Source: JBHPGW01 sp042569785 (GTDB lineage: Bacteria > Planctomycetota > Phycisphaerae > Sedimentisphaerales > Anaerobacaceae). From it: 9,115 bases of DNA. The stretch lies in NCBI GenBank assembly GCA_042569785.1, contig JBHPGW010000089.1:1-9115 (forward strand), in the 5' to 3' direction. The notes below the pieces were generated by a model. It saw nothing but the letters and a program-made list of their open reading frames with translations, did no database searches and was not told the DNA's origin. Position numbers and translations under genes: made by a program. The stretch's first letter is position 1. Each line of letters opens with the position of its first letter. This document shows, piece by piece, positions 1 to 4,925 of this stretch.

Positions 1-416
1 AACCAACTCATTTTATCGGATACTCTCTAATTAGCAATGGTACACTTTTCGGGGGCCAGGCCATACAGACAATATCGTGTGGCCCTGTCTAAACAAAATA
101 GGCCATATATCTTTTTTAGACCTTGAACCGCCGACACACGGATTTTCAGTCCGATACTCACGCTGTAACTTGTTGCAAGTCAAGGGCTTATATGCCTTTT
201 TGAGGCCAAAAAAGTGGTCCGGCAGTTGTTCGCACATTAACCAATAGCTGTTAACAACCTAGTATCCACTGCTCACTGACGAACTTTTTGACGAACTGTT
301 ATCTTTTGTCAACACTATCGCGTCTGGCTTTTAAATGCCGAGTTGATTTTGGCTGATAGTAATGAGTTCTCTGTTGTAAAAAGACTGGTCTTCATTGTTT
401 TTCAGGTAAAATATCG
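1..416. other. Gene-poor left flank
   Basis: I see no convincing coding sequence. Apart from the tRNA-Phe fragment, it holds an imperfect hairpin (arms about 57-66 and 77-87, one bulge) and two copies of TGACGAACT 11 bp apart (278-286 and 289-297). No strong rho-independent terminator was found for the minus-strand gene that ends at 417. Confidence 0.5.
121..153 (-). other. tRNA-Phe 3'-half fragment (attachment-site-like remnant)
   Basis: On the minus strand a 4-bp anticodon stem (CGGA/TCCG) encloses the 7-base loop CTGAAAA, whose anticodon at 147-145 is GAA (Phe). A variable region, the 5' T-stem GGCGG (132-128) and the T-loop start TTCAAG follow with exactly canonical tRNA spacing. The 3' T-stem that should read CCGCC is replaced by TCTAA, and no D-arm or acceptor stem is recognisable upstream. 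It is therefore a fragment, not a functional tRNA. Tyrosine recombinases commonly use the anticodon-to-T-loop segment of tRNA genes as att core, so this may be one end of an integrated or decayed element. A chance match is unlikely given the spacing, but a partner att copy is not in the window. Confidence 0.6.
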
Positions 417-845
417 TTATGGCACACGGATTACTTTTATTCCGCCGCGTTTGAGTACTTCGCCGGCTACCGCCTCTTTATCACAAGATGGGCTGCCACC
501 TTTTAAGTAAGCTCGTTTTGCACCTACGATTTCAGCAATCTCCAATGTATATTTTGCACCGTTGACATGAAATCGAGTCACATCCTGGCCATTTTCCGGA
601 GCTATGATGCGTAACCCTTCGTCGAGAACTTGCGCACCGGTACCATGGAGCATTTCACCTGTTCGCGGCGTCGACATACCGCCTAACTGTTCCGGGCAGA
701 CAGGAACCAGCACATATCTTTTCTTCAAACGTTCGATGAGTTTGTCACGTTTCTTTGCCCTGCGCCCGTGCCACCGACACGGAATACCAAGCAAGCAGGC
801 ACTGATTAAAACCGGCTCACTAACATTAGAAATCAATTTCAACAA
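417..845 (-). CDS. DUF523 family protein
   Basis: A 142-residue soluble cytoplasmic protein with the three hallmarks of the DUF523 (YbbK-like) family: an N-terminal SACLLGIPCRWHG block (residues 15-27), a central VCPEQLGGMSTPR block (49-61) and a C-terminal LKGGSPSCDK block (114-123). The conserved cysteines (C17, C23, C50, C121) suggest a metal- or thiol-dependent role, but no reaction is established for the family. Length is close to the usual 140-160. The start is uncertain: no ATG lies before the first conserved block, only TTG codons at 845, 842 and 836, and none has a clear Shine-Dalgarno sequence. It is divergent from the cysteine-cluster gene, 43 bp away, so the two promoter regions must overlap. 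Confidence 0.9.
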   Translation of the reverse strand: MLKLISNVSEPVLISACLLGIPCRWHGRRAKKRDKLIERLKKRYVLVPVCPEQLGGMSTPRTGEMLHGTGAQVLDEGLRIIAPENGQDVTRFHVNGAKYTLEIAEIVGAKRAYLKGGSPSCDKEAVAGEVLKRGGIKVIRVP

Positions 846-888
846 GACTGGAGTTGTGTTTTGCTTACAATAATAGAAGGTGGTGTTT

Positions 889-1425
889 ATGCAATCTGAT
901 TATAAGGATCTGGAAAAACTGGCCCGGGAGAAAGAAGAGGAGAACTGGGGATTTCGAAAGTTCTTGAAATTCTATGATGAGCTTTCGGATAAGGAACTTG
1001 ATCAGTTTGTCTCCAGGATCGCGGGCAAGTATGAATCTGAGATTGAATGTATCAGTTGTGGCCGATGTTGCAAGAAGTTAAAGCCAACATTTTCCCAGCA
1101 AGACCAGCAGCGGCTGGCTGACAGATTGATGATGACGGTAGAGCAGTTAAGACCACGGCACCTTGAGTATGACGAATCAGACAATAAGCCGGGATGGCAA
1201 ATGAAGGGTACTCCCTGTCCTTTCCAGAAAGATAACAAATGTACTGTTTACGAAGACCGTCCGCAGGATTGTCAGGGCTATCCTTATTTGCATGAACCTG
1301 GCTTTAGCGGTAGAACGATGGGTATGATCGAGCGAACGTTTACTTGCCCTATAGTTTTTAACGTCATGGAGGAACTCAAGAAAGAGCTTCATTTTGAAGC
1401 AAGTGACGGTGCTGAGGATTTCTGA
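889..1425 (+). CDS. YkgJ-type cysteine-cluster (zinc/iron-chelating) protein
   Basis: A 178-residue protein. Residues 54-61 carry the CxxCGxCC signature (C54, C57, C60, C61), followed by C110 (PCPF), C118 (KCTVYEDRP), C128 and C153. This is the CxxCxxCC...C...C pattern of the YkgJ / CxxCxxCC family, whose members are thought to bind zinc or an Fe-S cluster; the substrate is unknown. A charged, probably helical segment (about residues 4-50) precedes it. I chose ATG 889 over GTG 880 because AAGGTGG at 877-883 is well spaced from the ATG, while GTG 880 lies inside that ribosome-binding site. A TACAAT at 866-871 may be the -10 box but has no good -35. The gene converges on the DUF6932-like gene with only 11 bp between stop codons, leaving no room for a separate terminator. 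Confidence 0.9.
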   Translation: MQSDYKDLEKLAREKEEENWGFRKFLKFYDELSDKELDQFVSRIAGKYESEIECISCGRCCKKLKPTFSQQDQQRLADRLMMTVEQLRPRHLEYDESDNKPGWQMKGTPCPFQKDNKCTVYEDRPQDCQGYPYLHEPGFSGRTMGMIERTFTCPIVFNVMEELKKELHFEASDGAEDF

Positions 1426-1436
1426 CAAGAATGGAG

Positions 1437-1826
1437 CTAAGTTCTATGGATACCATCGGCAGAAAAACTGGTTGGGAAAAATTCTCCATGGAAGCTCATT
1501 TTCTGTTTTTTGCGTTTATTCTTAAAGTCGAGAAAAACAGGATCTAATTTTGTGGGGTCTACGCCCATAGGATCCCAACACACATCGAAATCATCGGGAA
1601 TAAGCTTTTCTGTAACAAAACTACCATCTATAAATATCCTACGACATCCAGCTTTTCGTAATGCCATTACACCAGTTTTAAATCCAAAAAAAAGTTGTTT
1701 TCGGTGTTTAGTGGTTGCAAAACGTGATTCAATTTCCTTAAGTGTTGCATTATGTATTCCCGGATGTAACACTTTCCAAGGGCCGCCAATATCAACAAAG
1801 TTAGGTAGGCAGTTCAGTATCAGCAA
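1437..1826 (-). CDS. DUF6932-like protein, nucleotidyltransferase-like, start damaged or non-standard
   Basis: About 129 residues if read from TTG 1826. Visible motifs are LPNFVDIGGPW...LHPGIHNATLKEIESRF near the N-terminus, then IDGSFVTEK (G68, S69) followed by IPDDFDVCW (D79, D81). The GS...DxD arrangement resembles a nucleotidyltransferase active site, and the overall pattern matches my recollection of DUF6932 proteins; the enzymatic role is inference. The frame has no ATG or GTG before the conserved N-terminus, only TTG 1826, CTG 1823 and CTG 1817, with no Shine-Dalgarno sequence. It overlaps the 3' end of the upstream gene, so translation may be coupled. The C-terminus (GEFFPTSFSADGIHRT) ends earlier than I would expect for the family. 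The gene may have lost both ends and could be a pseudogene. Confidence 0.65.
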   Translation of the reverse strand: MLILNCLPNFVDIGGPWKVLHPGIHNATLKEIESRFATTKHRKQLFFGFKTGVMALRKAGCRRIFIDGSFVTEKLIPDDFDVCWDPMGVDPTKLDPVFLDFKNKRKKQKMSFHGEFFPTSFSADGIHRT

Positions 1827-2346
1827 GTTGAGGCAGAAATCTTTTCGCTGCCTGGCAATCAACTTTTTCATCGACAAAAGAAAAATGCTGAACCAGCCTG
1901 GCTGTTGTCTCATTGATACGGTAAGCCTGCTTTTCATCCAGCTTATTTGGCTCTAATATTATGTCGTGATATTGCTCAAGCCTTTTCTTGCATTTGGGAC
2001 AATTCTTAATGTGTTGTACAACTCTGCGGGGAGTTTGGTAGTGTGTGTCAGCATGCACTAACATATCAAAATGGTTTTCGGCAAATTCACACTCAGACAT
2101 TTCGTCTTCATTTTTGCTGTCGTTTCTGCCTAAGATTTCGTCCGGCCACAAAAAACCTTCCGCCTCCAGTTCTTCTTTAGGGGCCGGGTGTTCTAATAAA
2201 CTCAGGAAAGCATCTTGCAGATTGGAATTGATTTCAGCAGGGAAAATATCTTTATTATTACGCGATTTACCCAGACCAAATAAAAGTATTCGAAAACCAG
2301 CGATAGCTTTTTCCTCAAATATCTTTTTGACCTCTTCTAATTTCAC
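1801..2346 (-). CDS. Unrecognised protein with zf-HC2-like Cys/His motifs
   Basis: I do not recognise this 181-residue protein as a whole. Residues 112-119 give H-x3-C-x2-C (QHIKNCPKCKK), the core of zf-HC2 anti-sigma-type zinc motifs, after an acidic stretch with C86. Near the C-terminus VDCQAAKRFLPQLADTELP (162-180) resembles the opening of a second zf-HC2-like unit (Cys ... LP.LAD.EL), but the protein ends there before the expected H-x3-C-x2-C. I see no membrane segment. The GTG start at 2346 is supported by AAGG placed 8 nt upstream and lies 14 bp after the NYN stop codon, so it is probably co-transcribed. A regulatory or nucleic-acid-binding role is plausible but unproven. It may be truncated by the junction with the downstream gene. 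Confidence 0.7.
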   Translation of the reverse strand: MKLEEVKKIFEEKAIAGFRILLFGLGKSRNNKDIFPAEINSNLQDAFLSLLEHPAPKEELEAEGFLWPDEILGRNDSKNEDEMSECEFAENHFDMLVHADTHYQTPRRVVQHIKNCPKCKKRLEQYHDIILEPNKLDEKQAYRINETTARLVQHFSFVDEKVDCQAAKRFLPQLADTELPT

Positions 2347-2360
2347 AGTACGTACCTTGA

Positions 2361-3023
2361 TTATCCTGAAAAAGCGTTGACTTTTTGATTGTTTGCAATA
2401 GAAATTTTTGGAGAGTGTCTCGGCGGTATTTCCTGTATCGGGATGGTCTTATTTAATGGGTGGCCGTTTTTGAAACAATCCTGCAAATCCTCCGGTGTTA
2501 GCTCTATGAACAGGTCAGAAGATTCGATTAACGATTTGGATCTGCGAGAGTCAAAGCTTGCATTTTCAACCTGCTTGCCGGCATTCTTTATCCTTGAGAG
2601 CATCGGAGCAAAATCGCCATCACCGCTAACAAGTATGCCGGTATCATAATAATTCCATAAGGCCTGGGTGACCATATCGACAGCTATGAGGATATCAATG
2701 CCTTTTTCATATGGGATTCCATCCTTATAGTTGAGCATCTTGTGCTTGACCGTGATGTAAGACAGTTTTTGCACATCATCAATAAAACGCTGCTGCTCTC
2801 TGGCTTCTTTTGGTGACCTGTGTGAATCAAATGTGGCTACATATAAATTAAGCCGGATAAGTTTTCTGCCGTTGGTCAGCATTTCAGCAAATTTCAGATA
2901 GTCAAGATCGACCCTACCGCATTCGCTTTTCAAGGCGTGATATAAATTCGAGCCATCAATAAATATCTGTACCCGTTCCTGCGGGTATTTGCCTTTGTAT
3001 TCAGTTAAATCCCTTAACCTCAT
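2361..3023 (-). CDS. NYN-domain (LabA/DUF88-like) putative ribonuclease
   Basis: A 220-residue protein. Residues 18-180 show the NYN/PIN-like fold signature: VQIFIDGSNLYHAL (D23, N26), YVATFD (61-66), KGIDILIAVDM (D110, D116) and LVSGDGDFAPML (D135, D137). These acidic residues form the metal-binding site of NYN nucleases, which generally cut RNA, although LabA-type members are poorly characterised. The C-terminal 35 residues are low-complexity and probably a tail. I chose ATG 3023 because AGGAG (3027-3031) sits just upstream. A longer reading to 3077 would overlap the recombinase gene and adds 18 residues with no conserved features. The start is 19 bp after the recombinase stop codon, implying one transcript. 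The target RNA and any partner are unknown. Confidence 0.9.
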   Translation of the reverse strand: MRLRDLTEYKGKYPQERVQIFIDGSNLYHALKSECGRVDLDYLKFAEMLTNGRKLIRLNLYVATFDSHRSPKEAREQQRFIDDVQKLSYITVKHKMLNYKDGIPYEKGIDILIAVDMVTQALWNYYDTGILVSGDGDFAPMLSRIKNAGKQVENASFDSRRSKSLIESSDLFIELTPEDLQDCFKNGHPLNKTIPIQEIPPRHSPKISIANNQKVNAFSG

Positions 3024-3026
3024 AGT

Positions 3027-3031
3027 CTCCT
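3027..3031 (-). promoter_or_regulatory. Ribosome-binding site setting the NYN start
   Basis: AGGAG on the minus strand lies 3 nt before ATG 3023. A second purine run, GGGAGG at 3041-3036, lies 12 nt before it. Together they favour this ATG over the upstream one at 3077, which lies inside the recombinase gene. Confidence 0.6.
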
Positions 3032-3042
3032 GTAACCTCCCG

Positions 3043-3672
3043 TTACGTGTACATTTTTTCGAGTGATTTTGTGACATCAGGATTCATCACATCCGCATAG
3101 ACTTCAGTTGTTTTGGAATTAGAATGACCTAACTGCTTTTGAACTAATCGAAGGTTATAGCCGCTTGCTTTGTACAATTCGCAGGCGAAGGTGTGGCGAA
3201 GTGAATGGATTGAATAATGTTCAGGCAGGCCAGCCTTTGCAGCCACACGCTTGAAGGCTTTTTCAATAGCTCTCGGCGTCATATGACCGCCGGTATGACT
3301 GGATATCAGCAACGGACTATCAGGACCGACAGGCTCATTGCCGATCTGTTTCCATTTCAAGTATTCTTCGTAATGCTTTTTGAATTCACTATTGAATCGA
3401 ACGAGTCTTTTCTTGCCGCCCTTGCCTTTCCTGACGATAAGAGAGCTGGTCTTTTCATCGATATAAATATCACCGCAGTTAAGCTGTGCAATCTCCGAAA
3501 CCCTCAGTCCCGTGGCCAAAGCGAGGTGTATAATAAAATAATCGCGGTACGGTATATTATGGCCGTAGAGCAGTCCCGTCTCAGCCAGGCCTTTGGCTGT
3601 TTTGAGGAGCAGCTTTGCCTCTTTTTTAGAGAGGAATTTGCTGCCATCCACGATCCAGTCTACATGAGCCAT
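3043..3672 (-). CDS. Short tyrosine recombinase/integrase (catalytic domain only)
   Basis: A 209-residue phage-integrase-family protein. All catalytic positions are visible: R57 in ATGLRVSE, the beta-hairpin lysine around K82-K84 (RKGKGGKKR), H156/R159 in HSLRHTF, H183 in LGHS, and the nucleophile Y192 in EVYADV. It is much shorter than XerC/D-type enzymes (about 300 residues) because the N-terminal SAM-like core-binding domain is absent; only about 40 residues precede the catalytic fold. No in-frame remnant of such a domain is seen upstream. ATG 3672 has a weak AGG about 9 nt upstream. The protein probably joins DNA at sites with short repeats, and candidate sites lie directly upstream. It lacks the extra helix of integron integrases. 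It heads the four-gene minus-strand cluster. Confidence 0.92.
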   Translation of the reverse strand: MAHVDWIVDGSKFLSKKEAKLLLKTAKGLAETGLLYGHNIPYRDYFIIHLALATGLRVSEIAQLNCGDIYIDEKTSSLIVRKGKGGKKRLVRFNSEFKKHYEEYLKWKQIGNEPVGPDSPLLISSHTGGHMTPRAIEKAFKRVAAKAGLPEHYSIHSLRHTFACELYKASGYNLRLVQKQLGHSNSKTTEVYADVMNPDVTKSLEKMYT

Positions 3673-3678
3673 TTTTGA

Positions 3679-3796
3679 TAACCTGCCAGCTAACCTGTTC
3701 AGAAAAGTTCTAAAATGGTAGGTTCGCTGAACTTTTTATGTCGATTGAAATTGCTGTAACCTACTGTTTTATCGATGGTTACGCTTTGGTAGGTAT
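3679..3796. repeat. Cluster of short ACCTR motifs upstream of the recombinase
   Basis: Five heptamers with an ACCTA or ACCTG core occur within about 118 bp and in both orientations: TAACCTG at 3679 and 3691, TAGGTTC (reverse) at 3719, TAACCTA at 3757 and TAGGTAT (reverse) at 3790. GTAACC (3756-3761) and GGTTAC (3777-3782) form a further inverted pair. Integrase arm-type sites look like this, but the motif is short and the call is tentative. Confidence 0.4.
3697..3737 (+). repeat. Dyad site 1, next to the recombinase start
   Basis: GTTCAGAAAAGTTC (3697-3710) faces CTGAACTTTT (3727-3736), giving two overlapping inverted pairs: GTTCAG/CTGAAC and AAAAGTTC/GAACTTTT. The spacer contains GGTAGG. 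It shares GTTCAGAAA, GGTAGG and CTGAACTTTTT, in the same order, with the reverse complement of site 2 (3934-3967). It begins 25 bp upstream of the recombinase start, so it could be a recombinase-binding or attachment site. The terminal T-run also fits a terminator on the plus strand. Confidence 0.6.
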
Positions 3797-3933
3797 TGCT
3801 GGGTGCGGAGTTTATAAATGTTGCGAAAATTTGGTAAAAAAGTGGAAGGACTAAAGACAAAGTGATTGCAACTACTGATTACACGACGGATTGCGAACTA
3901 ATGATTTGGCCGGAACGTATATTTTTTGGCAGG

Positions 3934-3967
3934 AAAAAAGTTCAGAAATCCTACCCTTTCTGAACTT
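3934..3967 (-). repeat. Dyad site 2, perfect 11-bp hairpin related to site 1
   Basis: AAGTTCAGAAA (3938-3948) pairs perfectly with TTTCTGAACTT (3957-3967) around an 8-nt loop TCCTACCC. On the minus strand the right arm is followed by six T residues (the plus-strand A-run 3934-3939), and the plus-strand side is followed by a T-rich stretch. It could therefore work as a bidirectional terminator, yet no gene reads into it. Its inverted similarity to site 1 argues for a shared origin, such as recombinase sites or the ends of a small element. Confidence 0.65.
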
Positions 3968-4280
3968 ATTTTTACTTTCCTTGATTATACCGCCAAAATC
4001 GTACTAAAACAAGCGAAAAAAACACTCAAGTACAAAACCACAGGATCTTTTATTGCCATTTTTCAGGCCGCAATTGCGATGAATTGCAGGAAATACAAAT
4101 ACTGTGCCCAACGGAAATTGATCCGTTGGTTAAACCACCATCAGTAAAAATCCTTGGACACCATTTTTGGCGGCATCTTATTGATAGACTTCATATCACA
4201 CATTCTGAAATATGTTTTCCCTTGAAAATCCTCTTATCATGGTGTAAATATTTTGTTAATGATGAATAGACCACAATTGT

Positions 4281-4308
4281 TTGTGAAACCAGCATAAATT
4301 CATATAAT
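4281..4308 (+). promoter_or_regulatory. Sigma70-type promoter, possibly leaderless
   Basis: TTGTGA (4281-4286), a 16-bp spacer and a perfect TATAAT (4303-4308). The transcript would start about 7 nt after the -10 box, at around 4315, while the ATG of the downstream gene is at 4317. No Shine-Dalgarno sequence is present, so the message would be leaderless or nearly so. Confidence 0.55.
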
Positions 4309-4316
4309 AAGTTGCT

Positions 4317-4676
4317 ATGAAAAAGCTACAGGCCAATCGTGTATGCGTTTCTGATGATGGGGATTACTTCCAGGTCCTTTTCGAGGAAGAATGGGATAGC
4401 CTTAAAAACTACTTTCTGATTCAACGAAACTTTGAATATGATTATGATGAAGAGCCCGATCCCTGTTACATAGAGACTGATAACGAGGGATTCTGCGGAC
4501 ATTTGGACATAGAGAAAGCCGAATTGGATCGGAATCGATTTTATCTCAAATTGGCAGACAAGAAAGACGGGGAAATAGAGATAACATTCCAGATTAGAAA
4601 CGAGAACTACCTGGAAGCCAAAAGGGTATTAAAAATCATCTTCTCCGGGCTTGACACCTTAACAATAACACCGTAA
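4317..4676 (+). CDS. Small acidic hypothetical protein, possibly immunity-like
   Basis: A 119-residue, strongly acidic, soluble protein with no signal peptide or membrane segment. The pattern WDSLKNYFLIQRNFEYDY (26-43), CYIETDNEGFCGHLDIEKAEL (50-70) and alternating hydrophobic strands (FYLKLAD, EIEITFQI) suggest a small alpha/beta fold. It loosely recalls Imm10-type immunity proteins of polymorphic toxin systems, in which a YxxxQR block is followed by a Y.E...G stretch; this is memory of a pattern, not a search result. No toxin gene is adjacent, so if it is an immunity protein it is an orphan. It is transcribed alone, with 249 bp to the next start. The ATG start rests on position relative to the promoter, as no ribosome-binding site is visible. 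Confidence 0.8.
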   Translation: MKKLQANRVCVSDDGDYFQVLFEEEWDSLKNYFLIQRNFEYDYDEEPDPCYIETDNEGFCGHLDIEKAELDRNRFYLKLADKKDGEIEITFQIRNENYLEAKRVLKIIFSGLDTLTITP

Positions 4677-4859
4677 GCAACAGATACCCGTCAGGCAGCA
4701 TGTTCTGTAATCTGATCACAGTCTCAATTTTGCTCACGATTTGAATGAAGAATAAAGCTGAGCAGGTCGGTTGCATCCGTGTGGCCATGGTGGTAAATAT
4801 AATCTATTTTTGTGCAGAACTAAAGTGTTAGAAATTTTTGTTAAAATCTCTGAAACTAG

Positions 4860-4887
4860 TTGACTTGGCTAATTTGGCAGGTAAAAT
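4860..4887 (+). promoter_or_regulatory. Sigma70-type promoter of the AAA ATPase gene
   Basis: TTGACT (4860-4865), a 16-bp spacer and TAAAAT (4882-4887), each matching consensus at five of six bases. Expected transcription start is near 4894, giving a leader of about 30 nt with a ribosome-binding site. Three GGCTAA copies (4867, 4890, 4900) overlap the spacer and the start region and could be operator elements. Confidence 0.6.
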
Positions 4888-4925
4888 AGGGCTAAATATG
4901 GCTAATTATACAGGTGAATGTTAAA

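Larger units (their letters stand above)
3673..4316. other. Gene-free region upstream of the recombinase
   Basis: About 640 bp without a believable gene. Short open frames here need TTG or poorly placed starts, have no ribosome-binding site and show no family-like motifs. The left third holds clustered ACCTR motifs and two related dyad sites; the far right end holds the promoter of the next gene. I see nothing definable in 3970-4270. Confidence 0.6.

Noticed and set aside
31..237. Minus-strand open frame of 68 codons containing ENPCVGGS
   Set aside because: The recognisable part is simply translation of the tRNA-Phe fragment; there is no ribosome-binding site and no protein family.
381..392. 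Terminator for the DUF523 gene
   Set aside because: The stem AAGAC/GTCTT leaves only a 2-nt loop, so the real pairing is about 4 bp and too weak to support.
1510..1956. Plus-strand open frame of 148 codons
   Set aside because: It lies opposite the DUF6932-like and zinc-motif genes, has no family motifs, and the minus strand carries the conserved blocks.
3217..3678. Plus-strand open frame of 153 codons
   Set aside because: It is antisense to the recombinase, whose catalytic residues are all present on the minus strand.
3679..3967. Integron attI/attC sites with an integron integrase
   Set aside because: The recombinase is far too short and lacks the integron-specific extra helix. The dyads do not carry the GTTRRRY/RYYYAAC core, and the nearby genes are not a same-strand cassette array.
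3926..4147. 73-codon lysine-rich open frame starting at TTG
   Set aside because: It begins inside dyad site 2, has no ribosome-binding site, and its composition looks like translated AT-rich non-coding DNA.
4084..4269. 61-codon open frame in the gene-free region
   Set aside because: No Shine-Dalgarno sequence, no motif, and it overlaps another equally poor frame.
4771..4803. Additional promoter upstream of the ATPase gene (TTGCAT with TATAAT)
   Set aside because: The spacer is 21 bp, outside the normal range, and a better promoter lies at 4860-4887.
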